The notes under the pieces: model-generated | The model's database searches: none | Told to the model about the DNA's origin: nothing | The model's input: only the letters and a program-made list of their open reading frames with translations | Program-made: the position numbers and the translations under genes | Assembly (NCBI RefSeq): GCF_014873945.1 | Contig: NZ_JADBEC010000001.1 | Span: 3,799,001 to 3,863,000, forward strand | Source of the DNA: Rhizobium viscosum | GTDB lineage: Bacteria; Pseudomonadota; Alphaproteobacteria; Rhizobiales; Rhizobiaceae | Length of the DNA stretch: 64,000 bases | Reading direction: 5' to 3' | Shown: piece after piece, positions 7,904 to 15,756 of the stretch | How positions within the stretch are numbered: position 1 is the stretch's first letter | Layout of the letters: every line of letters begins with the position of its first letter

Positions 7904-8782
7904 ATGGACACGCGCCATATGCGCTATTTCGTGGCGCTTGCCGAAACCCTGCATTTCGGCCATGCGGCCAAGCGCATGAACATGAGTCAGCCGCCCTTCA
8001 GCCGGCAGATATCGGCAATCGAGAAAACGCTCTGCGTGCGGCTCTTCGAGCGCAATTCGCGCAACGTGGCGCTCACACCCGCCGGCCAGCATTTCCTTGC
8101 CGATTGCCGCGCCGTGCTTGAAGGCTTCGATGCCGCCTGCCGCGATGTGCAGCTGGTTGCCAGCGGCATGAAGGGTGAGTTGAAGCTCGGCTTCATGATG
8201 CATGCCGCCCATAGCGTCATCCCGGCGCTGGTGCGGCTTTATTCGCAGGCGCGTCCGGATGTGCGGCTGATCCTGGAGGAGCGCATACCCACCGATATCG
8301 AGGAAATGCTCACCGAAGGCAAACTCGATGCTGCCGTCACCTTCGGCGGCGGTTCCGCTCCGCATCTGCGCACGCAACTGCTCGCCCGTGACCGGCTGTG
8401 CCTGATCGTGCCCCAAGGCCATCGGCTGGCCGAGGCCGAAACGATCGGGCCGCAGTCGCTTGCGGGCGAAAAACTGATCGCCGCGCCCGCGACCGTGGCG
8501 CCGACACTGCGCACGGCGATCGGCCTCTATTGCGCTGCCGGCGGCGTCATCCCGCATTTTGCCTTCGAGCCGCGCCTGCAGCACACCATCATCCGGCTGG
8601 TGCAGGAGGGGCTGGGCATTGCGCTGATCCCGCAATCGCTGTGCGGCGATCTGGCCGAGGGTGTCGTCTCCAGAGCGCTCGACGATGCGCCGGAATTCGA
8701 TGTCGTGCTCTGCGCGCCGCGCGCGGCGCGCAATCCGGCCGTGCCGCAGCTGTTCGAGGTGGCGGAGCGTGGCGTGGATTGA
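7904..8782 (+). CDS. LysR-family transcriptional regulator
   Basis: A 292-aa LysR regulator. The N-terminal winged helix-turn-helix is residues 1-60 (MRYFVALAETLHFGHAAKR, then SQPPFSRQISAIEK), followed by a linker helix and a two-lobed co-inducer domain (about residues 90-290). It probably binds the intergenic region shared with the divergent AEC transporter gene and controls it in response to a small organic ligand. That target is inferred from gene arrangement only. Confidence 0.9.
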   Translation: MDTRHMRYFVALAETLHFGHAAKRMNMSQPPFSRQISAIEKTLCVRLFERNSRNVALTPAGQHFLADCRAVLEGFDAACRDVQLVASGMKGELKLGFMMHAAHSVIPALVRLYSQARPDVRLILEERIPTDIEEMLTEGKLDAAVTFGGGSAPHLRTQLLARDRLCLIVPQGHRLAEAETIGPQSLAGEKLIAAPATVAPTLRTAIGLYCAAGGVIPHFAFEPRLQHTIIRLVQEGLGIALIPQSLCGDLAEGVVSRALDDAPEFDVVLCAPRAARNPAVPQLFEVAERGVD

Positions 8783-8845
8783 AGGGTAAGGTTATGCCGC
8801 CTGGCACCCCTTGCCACCCCACCGCAGCCGGCGCTATACATCACC

Positions 8846-8900
8846 CGATGGGGATGGAGTGCCCCCGAAACCGCCCACAAGGCTGATGACTCCTACCGTG
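8846..8900 (+). promoter_or_regulatory. Fluoride riboswitch (crcB motif)
   Basis: The segment holds the conserved crcB-motif landmarks in order: GGGGATGGAGTGCCCCC (stem-loop, 8850-8866), CCGCC, and GGCTGATGACTCCTAC (8881-8896), the pseudoknot-forming end. It lies about 80 nt upstream of the crcB start and is followed by an intrinsic terminator hairpin. Fluoride binding would be expected to favour read-through into crcB. Confidence 0.9.
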
Positions 8901-8925
8901 TTCAACCGCGGTGGGAATCTGTCCG

Positions 8926-8953
8926 GAGCCCGCCGCAAGGCGGGTTCTTTATT
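8926..8953 (+). terminator. Riboswitch-linked intrinsic terminator
   Basis: A 9-bp stem (GAGCCCGCC, loop GCAA, GGCGGGTTC, with one G-U pair) is followed by TTTATT. It sits between the fluoride aptamer and the crcB ribosome-binding site (GGAG at 8971), as expected for the expression platform of a transcription-controlling riboswitch. Confidence 0.75.
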
Positions 8954-8979
8954 GCCCGCCCGAGAGTTTTGGAGCGAGC

Positions 8980-9405
8980 ATGTCCTTCTATACCTGCCTT
9001 ATCGTCATGGCCGGCGGTGCGCTCGGCACCTTCGCCCGCTATGCCGCATCGGTCCTTGCCATGCCCGTCAGCCGCGATCTGCCCTGGGGCACCATCATCA
9101 TCAATGTCACAGGCTCGCTCATCATCGGCCTCTTCAGCACGCTGACGCTCGCCAATGGCCGTTTTCCGGTCTCCGACAATATGCGCCTCTTCGTGATGAT
9201 CGGCCTCTGCGGCGGTTACACGACCTTCTCCTCCTTCAGCCTGCAGACACTCGACCTGCTGCGCTCGGGCGCGACGATCCGGGCCTGCATCAATGTCGCG
9301 GCATCGGTCGTGCTCTGCATCGGCGCGGTGGGGCATCTGATCGCGACGCGGATCAATGGCGGGGTGGCCGACGCGGCGCAGGCGGCGATCGAGGAGCAGG
9401 CTTGA
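8980..9405 (+). CDS. crcB: CrcB/Fluc fluoride channel
   Basis: A 141-aa four-helix membrane protein of the Fluc family, which forms dual-topology dimers that let fluoride leave the cell. Family signatures visible are GGALGTFARYAAS near residue 12, the pore motif WGTIIINVTGSLIIG (about residues 35-50, with the essential Asn) and GLCGGYTTFSSFSL (about residues 72-85, with the Phe-box). The ATG at 8980 has GGAG upstream. It lies directly behind a fluoride riboswitch and terminator, which confirms the physiological role. It has no operon partner. Confidence 0.95.
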   Translation: MSFYTCLIVMAGGALGTFARYAASVLAMPVSRDLPWGTIIINVTGSLIIGLFSTLTLANGRFPVSDNMRLFVMIGLCGGYTTFSSFSLQTLDLLRSGATIRACINVAASVVLCIGAVGHLIATRINGGVADAAQAAIEEQA

Positions 9406-9583
9406 GGCGGGAGGAGGAATGGCTCAACAGGTTTTTGACGGTTTTTTCAGTCTCGGCTTGATGCCTGCCCGAGGCGGACGGGATGTCGCCGGGGAACAGG
9501 CCAGCGCGGGTCGCGCGGCAAATGGCGTAATTCAAGGGGGAAAGAGATTATCCTGTCCGTCAGAAAATCCGCGACAGGTGCAA

Positions 9584-9616
9584 TCGATCCGCCGGGTATG
9601 CCGCCCGGCGGATCGA
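9584..9616. terminator. Hairpin downstream of the Gly-rich protein gene
   Basis: A perfect 13-bp stem (9584-9596 with 9604-9616) and a 7-nt loop lie 8 bp past the stop of the minus-strand gene at 9624. No clear T-run follows on the minus strand, so it may act as an RNA-stabilising hairpin rather than a strong terminator. Confidence 0.45.
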
Positions 9617-9623
9617 GCGGCCG

Positions 9624-10316
9624 TTAATTCCCTGTCGAGGTCGGGGCGGAGTAGGACAGGGATTCACGGATCTGGTCGATCTTGCCGTCGGCGTCACCGA
9701 CGCCGAGGATGGTCTTGGCCTCGGCGAGGACTTCCGGGCTCACTTCGCCGCTGCGCGTTGCGGAAGCCAGCGCATCCTCCAATGCCGCATCGCCGAGAAC
9801 CGGATCGTCGACTGAAGGCTCGATGCCGTTATCGAGTTCGAACTGGGCATAGGCCATGGCATAGGCGGCGATCGCGGTCATCTTCGGATCGGACGTATGC
9901 ATATAGGCCTTGTAGCTGCGGTTGAGAGAGTTCAGGCCCTTCAGCTCGGAGGCGAGGTTCTTTTGCTTGATATCGGCTGCGGCGTTTTTCGCGATGAGCG
10001 ATTTCGTCTTCGCCTCGCCGGATTTGCCCTTCGCTGCGCTCCCGGATTTCGAACCGTCGCGCAATGATTTGCCGGTCTGGGAACTGCCAGACTTGTTGCC
10101 GCGGTTTTCGTGACTGCCGCTTTGTCCGCCACCGTTGCCGCCGCCATTGCTGCTGCCGCCACCGCCGCCGTTGCCTCCGCCATTACCGCCGCCGTTGCCG
10201 CCACCGTTTCCTCCGCCCTTTGCCATGGCGGCACTATCGAAGCCGGTGATCGCCAGCGGGCTGGAAGCCATGATCATTGAAAGCGCAGCTATGGACGCAA
10301 AAGTTACGAAACGCAT
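9624..10316 (-). CDS. Secreted Gly/Asn-rich low-complexity protein
   Basis: A 230-aa exported protein starting MRFVTFASIAALSMIMASS; the ATG at 10316 has GGGAGAG upstream. The signal peptide ends near residue 32. Next comes a low-complexity tract of GGGN repeats (about residues 33-62), then a Ser/Lys-rich basic stretch (about 63-105) and a folded-looking C-terminal domain (LNSLNRSYKAYMHTSD onward). Similar proteins in Rhizobiaceae are of unknown function. The Gly-rich linker followed by a basic tract could bind polysaccharide or the cell envelope; this is a guess from composition. The GGC/GGT/AAC repeat DNA is prone to slippage. Confidence 0.75.
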   Translation of the reverse strand: MRFVTFASIAALSMIMASSPLAITGFDSAAMAKGGGNGGGNGGGNGGGNGGGGGSSNGGGNGGGQSGSHENRGNKSGSSQTGKSLRDGSKSGSAAKGKSGEAKTKSLIAKNAAADIKQKNLASELKGLNSLNRSYKAYMHTSDPKMTAIAAYAMAYAQFELDNGIEPSVDDPVLGDAALEDALASATRSGEVSPEVLAEAKTILGVGDADGKIDQIRESLSYSAPTSTGN

Positions 10317-10600
10317 CCGTCTCTCCCTCGCAGGATAATTCATCGAAAGTCATGGGATAGCCGACTCGGGAAGGCCACCATCAGGATCACGATGTTAGGT
10401 GCGAAATGCGGAGCGTGCATCGGACCGAGGTCCGGCATCCGCCGGACTATGGTCTTAGAGAGCGGGAGATGGTTAACGGGTTTCGGGGGCGGATCGTTCA
10501 TCAGGCGTTGCCGGCCGGCAGGGCGCCGATCCGGAATCGGGTGGCTGCCGCTTCCCATATTTCCTACCCCTCCATGACCATCAAAACAGGAGGTTTGGAC

Positions 10601-11359
10601 ATGGAACTGGAAAACAAGGTCATCATCATCTCCGGCGCAAGCAGCGGCATCGGAGCAGCTGCCGCCCGGCTGTTTGCGGCCAAAGGCGCAAAACTCGTGC
10701 TCGGTGCGCGCCGCGAGCAGAACCTCGCGGAGCTTGTGTCCGAGATCATCGAAATGGGTGGCATGGCCGTGTCCCTGGCTGGTGATGTGCGCGATGAAGC
10801 CTATGCGCAGGCCCTCGTCGACCGGGCGCTCTATGCCTATGGCCGGCTCGACGGGGCCTTCAACAATGCGGGTGTCGTCGGCGAGATGGGTGCGTTCGCG
10901 GAAATGAGCGCGGCCAATTGGGAGACGGTGATCTCCACCAACCTGACGAGCGCCTTCTTCGCGCTGAAGGCGCAGCTGCCCGTGATGAAAGCGCAGCGCA
11001 GCGGCTCGATCGTCTTCACCTCGTCCTTCGTCGGATACAGCAATGGCGGCCTGCCCGGCATGGGGGCTTACGCAGCCTCCAAGGCGGGCCTGATCGGCCT
11101 CGTGCAATCGGTCGCTGCCGATTACGCGGCCGATGGCATCAGGATCAACAGCCTGCTTCCCGGTGGAACCATCACGCCGGCCGGCGGGGAGAATAATCCC
11201 GAATTCCTCGACTATATCTCGGGCCTGCATCCGATGAAGCGGATGGCGGCGGCGCAGGAGATCGCGCAGGCGGCACTCTTCCTGCTGTCGGACCAGTCGA
11301 GCTTCATGACCGGCAGCCCGATGATCGTCGACGGCGGCATGTCGGTTCGGCTACTCTAG
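10601..11359 (+). CDS. SDR-family oxidoreductase
   Basis: A 252-aa classical short-chain dehydrogenase. The cofactor motif is SGASSGIG (residues about 11-18), with Arg residues after the second strand (GARREQN) that favour NADP(H). It also has NNAG, the catalytic Ser region FTSSFVGYS, and the YAASK active-site motif. The C-terminal MIVDGGMS is the family hallmark. The ATG at 10601 follows AGGAGG; an upstream in-frame ATG at 10574 has no such site. The substrate is unknown. A degenerate copy of its last 17 codons lies at 11838-11889. Confidence 0.9.
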   Translation: MELENKVIIISGASSGIGAAAARLFAAKGAKLVLGARREQNLAELVSEIIEMGGMAVSLAGDVRDEAYAQALVDRALYAYGRLDGAFNNAGVVGEMGAFAEMSAANWETVISTNLTSAFFALKAQLPVMKAQRSGSIVFTSSFVGYSNGGLPGMGAYAASKAGLIGLVQSVAADYAADGIRINSLLPGGTITPAGGENNPEFLDYISGLHPMKRMAAAQEIAQAALFLLSDQSSFMTGSPMIVDGGMSVRLL

Positions 11360-11499
11360 CAGAACTGGCCTCGGGCGGTGGTCGCGCCGCCCGAGGCGGG
11401 GAATTTCGCGGCCGTTCCAGAGGGGCACCAGCGCTTCACGACGGGCTCAATTCCTGACATATTTGCAGAGGGACAGCCAACCGTCGTGGATATCGCGCC

Positions 11500-11826
11500 A
11501 TGAATTCGCAGACACGTGAAAAAAGCAACCTGCGTGCACCTACCGGGTCGGTCACGGGGCTTTGCTCTGCATCCGCCACCATGTTTGCAGTCGGAATGGC
11601 CTTTCTGGGTTACTGGGGGGTCTATGAACAGGGGAGTTGGCGTGCAATCGATTATCTTGTGATGATCGTTGCCGTCATCGGATTTGCAGCACTTGGCTGC
11701 GTGCCCTGGATCGTGACCACACCTGTCGCGGAGGACGAGGCAGACAAAGTCGCTGTCGCCAGGCGAGCGATGGCACTGGGGACGGCGCTAATCTGGACGG
11801 CCGTCTGTATTACCGTATTTGCCTGA
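11500..11826 (+). CDS. Small three-helix membrane protein
   Basis: A 108-aa protein with a hydrophilic N-terminus and three hydrophobic helices (about residues 27-45, 51-72 and 90-107) separated by a short acidic loop (AEDEADK). I recognise no family. The gene lies between an intact SDR gene and the remnant of a second SDR 3' end, so it may have been caught between two copies after a duplication. The ribosome-binding site is weak. Confidence 0.55.
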   Translation: MNSQTREKSNLRAPTGSVTGLCSASATMFAVGMAFLGYWGVYEQGSWRAIDYLVMIVAVIGFAALGCVPWIVTTPVAEDEADKVAVARRAMALGTALIWTAVCITVFA

Positions 11827-11837
11827 GTTGCCCTGCG

Positions 11838-11889
11838 TGACCGGTAGGCCGATGATCGTCGATGGCGGCATGTCGGTTCGGTTGCTCCA
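11838..11889 (+). pseudogene. Remnant of a second SDR 3' end
   Basis: The 52 bp from TGACCGG to TTGCTCCAG match the end of the SDR gene (11307-11358) with only a few changes, and they still encode TGRPMIVDGGMSVRLL. The stop codon has become CAG, and no upstream SDR sequence remains. This is the scar of a duplicated or replaced paralogue. Confidence 0.75.
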
Positions 11890-11907
11890 GTCGAGGCCGG
11901 TTCCGGC

Positions 11908-12975
11908 CTATCGCGGCAGCAGGTTTTCGCGCTTGGCGAGCGTGATCAGTGCAGGCGTCATCTCTCCATCATCGACTTCATAGGTGAGGGCGGAGAGGGC
12001 ATCATCCCATGGCCCCCATTCGCCGGCGTAGTTCAGCACCCGCCGCTTCTGCGTATCGGTCGGATAGGGCTTGCTGAACATGTCGATGCCCCGCTTGACG
12101 ACATCGGCATGCCTGGTCAATCCGAGCTCGCGCAAGGCGACTGCGACATCGGGGGCATAGCGGCCGGACGAATTGAAGAAGAACTGGTGGACGCCGCCAT
12201 TCAGCATCTCGGCGTTGAAATAATCGACGACGTAGATCTGCTTCAGCGCTTTCGGAAGGCGATCGATCTCGGCATCCTCCATCTTGTTGAGTTTTCCCGT
12301 CAGATAGCTGAGCCGGTCTTCGTCACCGATCTCGGCGCGCGCCCTGGCGGCCCATTCGACAAGCACAGGCGTACGCTCGACATAGCTGCGGATGGCGGCC
12401 GGAAGCTCGGTCATCTCACCGAAGGCGGCGTCGAGCGCGGCAAAATCGGCGTCCTCATTTTGGGCCGCGAGATCGCGCTCTGCGGCAAAGGCCTGCGCCT
12501 GCCGCGTCAGGCCGGCCGCTGTCAGCGCCTGCAGCACGGCATCGGCGTTGCGTGCCGGATCTGATTTTTCGGTCATCGCGGTCATCTCGTGGAACGTATC
12601 GTCGCTGACGGACTGGCCCTGCGCGACCAGCAGTTTCTTGGCTTCCTCCGTGATCTTCCGCCCCTCGGCGACGGTGGTGAAGAAATGGTGCAGCCCGCTG
12701 CCCGGCGCCACGTAGTGCAGATACGAGAGCCAGAAGAGGTTGCGCACGTCAGGCTGCAGCCTGCCGATATCGGCCAGTATCGGCCCCTTGTCGTCATCAT
12801 ATTTCACCCGCATGATCTGCGGCAGGAAGGTCGTCTCGATGACGAATTCGGTGGACATGGTCGTCAGGGCCTGCAAATCGCGCGCCTCCGGTTGTGTTTG
12901 ATCGGATGCCGCGGACGCTGTGGCTACGATCGCACCGGTAAGCAGGGCGGCGAGCAAAACACTGGCATATTTCAT
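11908..12975 (-). CDS. Secreted protein with DMP19/DUF4375-like repeats
   Basis: A 355-aa exported protein with a signal peptide (MKYASVLLAALLTGAIVATASA). The start at 12975 is chosen because the upstream in-frame extension is not signal-like. The C-terminal half holds the DMP19 (DUF4375) signature VDYFNAEMLNGGVHQFFFNSSGRYAPDV. An earlier segment (YLHYVAPGSGLHHFFTTVAEG, about residues 80-100) looks like a second, diverged copy. The domain's function is not established. The gene stands alone, tail to tail with the SDR remnant. Confidence 0.7.
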   Translation of the reverse strand: MKYASVLLAALLTGAIVATASAASDQTQPEARDLQALTTMSTEFVIETTFLPQIMRVKYDDDKGPILADIGRLQPDVRNLFWLSYLHYVAPGSGLHHFFTTVAEGRKITEEAKKLLVAQGQSVSDDTFHEMTAMTEKSDPARNADAVLQALTAAGLTRQAQAFAAERDLAAQNEDADFAALDAAFGEMTELPAAIRSYVERTPVLVEWAARARAEIGDEDRLSYLTGKLNKMEDAEIDRLPKALKQIYVVDYFNAEMLNGGVHQFFFNSSGRYAPDVAVALRELGLTRHADVVKRGIDMFSKPYPTDTQKRRVLNYAGEWGPWDDALSALTYEVDDGEMTPALITLAKRENLLPR

Positions 12976-13125
12976 GGATATTTTTTCCCGTGGCGCTGGT
13001 AGATTTGGCGGACTACCTGCAGAGGTCAAGCCCGCCAGGCGCGCTGGGGATGAGGTGACCGACCTATACCGCGGCAGGGCTCACCGCATCATGACGGGAA
13101 GTTTCGCTTGGAGTACGCTGAACAG

Positions 13126-13572
13126 ATGGCGCTCATGAAGAATGTTCTTGGTTTTGTCGTTGCGATCATAGTTGTTTTTGTTTTCACGAACGCCGGCCTT
13201 GGGCAGATCGCCGGTCAGTCCTCCAATGCCCTGGCGACGGCCAATGATCGGAGTACCGGAGTCATGGTTCGAGGCATCGAAGCCGATGATCTTCGCAGCC
13301 TTAACCTTTGGACCGGTGTGGCGTCAGCCGATTTTGCCGCAGGTCGTCATGCTGTTATCGGCCGGCAGGTGGCCGATGCGCTTGCCATCAAGGTCGGTGA
13401 TCGGTTCCTTCTGATTGATCCTCAGGGCACGCGGACACCGTTTGGTGTTGCACCAAGAACAACGACCTTCAAGGTCGCCGCAGTCATAGAGCTCGCGCCA
13501 TCTGCCGAGGCGACCATTACAGTTTACGTCTCGCGCAAAGGTTTTGAGGAGCTATCCGGCGGTGCGCTGTGA
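13126..13572 (+). CDS. Orphan LolC/FtsX-like periplasmic core fragment
   Basis: A 148-aa protein with one N-terminal membrane helix (about residues 4-22) and a domain that reads like the periplasmic core of LolC/LolE/MacB permeases: GVMVRGIEADDL, VIGRQVADALAIKVGD, and TPFGVAPRTTTFKVAAVIE. Complete LolC-type permeases are about 400 aa with four membrane helices and work with the ATPase LolD; three helices and the ATPase gene are missing here. Starts at 13126 or 13135 are possible, and a TTG at 13108 is also in frame. It could be a decayed paralogue or a stand-alone domain. Confidence 0.6.
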   Translation: MALMKNVLGFVVAIIVVFVFTNAGLGQIAGQSSNALATANDRSTGVMVRGIEADDLRSLNLWTGVASADFAAGRHAVIGRQVADALAIKVGDRFLLIDPQGTRTPFGVAPRTTTFKVAAVIELAPSAEATITVYVSRKGFEELSGGAL

Positions 13573-13584
13573 TGTGACTGGATA

Positions 13585-14841
13585 TCAGCCACCGGAAGCA
13601 ATCGTGGCCGATGTCCGTTTGAAGGCGCCCGCGAAGACGATGGCCATGGCTGATAGCACCAGGCCGCCGGCAAGCAGGAAGGTCAGCTGCATGCCGGCGG
13701 AAATTGCTGCCGGCGTCGCATGAATGAAATCGTCGGTGCCTGCGCCATAGACGAAGACGGCGCCCATGAGGGATGCGCCTGATATCAGGCCGATGTTGCG
13801 CGACAGGCCGAGCAGGCCGGAGATCGTGCCGCGCCGGTCTTTCGGCACGTCGGCAAGGGCTGCGGTGTTGTTGGCGGCCTGGAACAGCTGGTAGCCGGGC
13901 GTCAGCACGATGATGGCGGCAATATAGCCCGCGACGTCAAGCATCTGCGGTAGGATTGCCAAGAGGAAGGCGCCGGCCGCAAGCATAGCGAGGCCGATCG
14001 AAAGCACGGTGCGTGCGCCCCAGGCATCGACCAGCCGGCCGGAGGGCACGCCGCTGACAACAGAGATGACGGGGCCGACGGACATGACGAGGCCGACGAT
14101 CGCGGCTTTCAGCCCGAGCGCCAGGCCCAGGTAGAAGGGGCCTACCACCAGCGTCGTCATCATCACGGCGGCCACCACGATATTGACGATGAGATTGGGG
14201 ACGAGGCGCCCTTCCAGGGTGGCAAGCAGGCTTGCCGGCCGCGTCTTGCCCCTGGCCTTGTCGGCCGGCAGTGTCGCGATGGCCAGGTTCAGCGCAAGTC
14301 CCGCCAGCGGCACCTGCACCCAGAAAATGCCGCGCCAGCCGGCAAGCGGGATCAGCGCGCCGCCGAGCGAGGGGCCGAGCGCCGTGCCGAGAGCGGAAAC
14401 CGTGCCAAGCAGGCCCATGGCGCGGCCGATGCGCGCCTTGCTTGCGGTCTCGCGCATCAGCGCCATCGAGATCGTCATCAGGAAGGCCGCACCGACGCCT
14501 TGAACCACGCGTGCCGCCATCAGCAGCGGCAGATCGGGTGCGGCAGCCGAGAGCAGCGAAGCGGCGGCAAAGAGGATAAGGCCCGCAAGCTGCATGCGCT
14601 TCAGCCCGTAGAGATCGCCGAGCCGGCCGGTGATGACGACCGAAATCGTCAAGGCTGCGAGATAGCTGACCACGACGCCCTGCACCTCAGCGAAGGGCGC
14701 CGAAAAGGCCTTCGCCAGATCGGGCAGGGCGATGTTGGCGATGCTGGTGCCGAGCGAGGCGAGCAGCATCGAAAGCGACAGCGTCAGCGTCACGCCCCGT
14801 CTTTCCGTTCGCTCCGATCCAGTTTTTTCTGCTTGTTCCAT
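13585..14841 (-). CDS. MFS drug/metabolite exporter
   Basis: A 418-aa major facilitator with about 12 membrane helices. The helix 2-3 loop motif is GRLGDLYGLKRMQ, and helix 4-5 carries RVVQGVGAAFLM and GLLGTVSALGTALGPSLGG, the antiporter motif C pattern of drug exporters. The divergent MerR regulator and the 19-bp-spacer promoter between the genes indicate induction by that regulator's signal. The substrate is unknown. Confidence 0.85.
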   Translation of the reverse strand: MEQAEKTGSERTERRGVTLTLSLSMLLASLGTSIANIALPDLAKAFSAPFAEVQGVVVSYLAALTISVVITGRLGDLYGLKRMQLAGLILFAAASLLSAAAPDLPLLMAARVVQGVGAAFLMTISMALMRETASKARIGRAMGLLGTVSALGTALGPSLGGALIPLAGWRGIFWVQVPLAGLALNLAIATLPADKARGKTRPASLLATLEGRLVPNLIVNIVVAAVMMTTLVVGPFYLGLALGLKAAIVGLVMSVGPVISVVSGVPSGRLVDAWGARTVLSIGLAMLAAGAFLLAILPQMLDVAGYIAAIIVLTPGYQLFQAANNTAALADVPKDRRGTISGLLGLSRNIGLISGASLMGAVFVYGAGTDDFIHATPAAISAGMQLTFLLAGGLVLSAMAIVFAGAFKRTSATIASGG

Positions 14842-14877
14842 GTCGATGTCCTCTTGCTTGAAATGTTGTTCAGGAGC

Positions 14878-14908
14878 AGGCTACGAATTCAAGCCGACTT
14901 GAGGTCAA
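14878..14908 (-). promoter_or_regulatory. MerR-type promoter and operator for the MFS gene
   Basis: On the minus strand, TTGACC (14903-14908) and TAGCCT (14878-14883) are separated by exactly 19 bp. The spacer contains the dyad TCAAG-CCGA-CTTGA (14889-14902). The overlong spacer with a central dyad is the hallmark of promoters activated by MerR-family proteins through DNA distortion. Confidence 0.75.
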
Positions 14909-14910
14909 GC

Positions 14911-15342
14911 ATGAAATTTCTGGATATCGGAGAGGTCTCCGCACGGAGCGGAATCAAGCCCTCGGCGCTGCGCTATTACGAGCAGATCGGCCTCATCACG
15001 TCGGTCTTCCGCCATGGGCTGCGCCGCCAGTTTCCGCCCGAGGTGCTGCTGCAGCTCAAGCTGATCGCCATGGGCAAGACGGCCGGTTTCTCGCTGGAGG
15101 AAATCTCGGGCATGTTCGGCAAGACCGGCGCTCCGGAACTGCCGCGCGCCGCGCTGCATCAGAAGGCCGACGAGATCGACCGCCAGATCCGGGAACTGAC
15201 GGCGCTCAGCGACACGCTGCGCCATGTCGCCGAATGTTCGGCACCCTCGCACATGGAATGCCCGACCTTCCGGCGGCTGGTCGAGGTTGCGGGAAAGCGA
15301 GCAGGCGCGGGCAAAAGCAGGCGGGCAGGCAAGGTCCAATAA
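14911..15342 (+). CDS. MerR-family regulator with C-x7-C loop
   Basis: A 143-aa regulator. The MerR winged helix is residues 1-70 (DIGEVSARSGIKPSALRYYE, QFPPEVLLQLKLI), then a dimerisation helix (about 80-110) and the effector loop ECSAPSHMECPTF, with cysteines spaced C-x7-C. That spacing is like CueR-type metal sensors, not the four-cysteine iron-sulfur cluster of SoxR, although the operator sequence is SoxR-like. It probably activates the divergent MFS gene; the inducer cannot be named. Confidence 0.85.
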   Translation: MKFLDIGEVSARSGIKPSALRYYEQIGLITSVFRHGLRRQFPPEVLLQLKLIAMGKTAGFSLEEISGMFGKTGAPELPRAALHQKADEIDRQIRELTALSDTLRHVAECSAPSHMECPTFRRLVEVAGKRAGAGKSRRAGKVQ

Positions 15343-15366
15343 GGCCGGGGCGACGGCTTGTATGGT

Positions 15367-15699
15367 TCACTCTCGCCGGCGTTTGCTCCGCCGTGTCCCA
15401 TCATAAAATCCCGGCGGCTTCTTCTTCACCCAGGCGACGAAGGTCTGGATGGCGGGATGGGCAAGCAGAGCCTCGACGGTCGGGTAGGACTGTTCCAGCT
15501 CCGCTTCGCTGAACTGCGCATGGATCTGGCGATGGCAGATGCGGTGCAGGACCTGAATCTCCCGTCCGCCGCGGCTCTTCGGCACCAGATGATGCTCATC
15601 CCGCTGCTCGGCCGGAACGACCCGGCCGCAGAGTGGGCAGATATCAGGCGTCGGCGCCTCATACCAGGAGGTGACGTCTCGGTTTCTCTTTCGCGCCAT
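15367..15699 (-). CDS. HNH endonuclease-domain protein
   Basis: A 110-aa protein with a compact HNH fold: CPLC (Cys21 and Cys24), DEHHLVPKSRGG (His36-His37, the catalytic His strand), then LHRICHRQIH (Cys55 and His60 completing the zinc site and ββα-metal motif). The basic tail is RRSKRRRE. Such small stand-alone HNH proteins are common in Rhizobiales and their target is unknown. It is convergent with the MerR gene, 24 bp apart. Confidence 0.85.
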   Translation of the reverse strand: MARKRNRDVTSWYEAPTPDICPLCGRVVPAEQRDEHHLVPKSRGGREIQVLHRICHRQIHAQFSEAELEQSYPTVEALLAHPAIQTFVAWVKKKPPGFYDGTRRSKRRRE

Positions 15700-15756
15700 C
15701 GGACAAAGTTAGCGGCAAATCAGGCCGGCGGGCAACCGTCTCCAAGCTTTTCAGCA

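Noticed and set aside
7838..8635. 265-codon minus-strand frame
   Set aside because: It is antisense to the LysR gene and has no recognisable domain.
10340..11230. 296-codon minus-strand frame
   Set aside because: It is antisense to the SDR gene, which has clear cofactor and active-site motifs.
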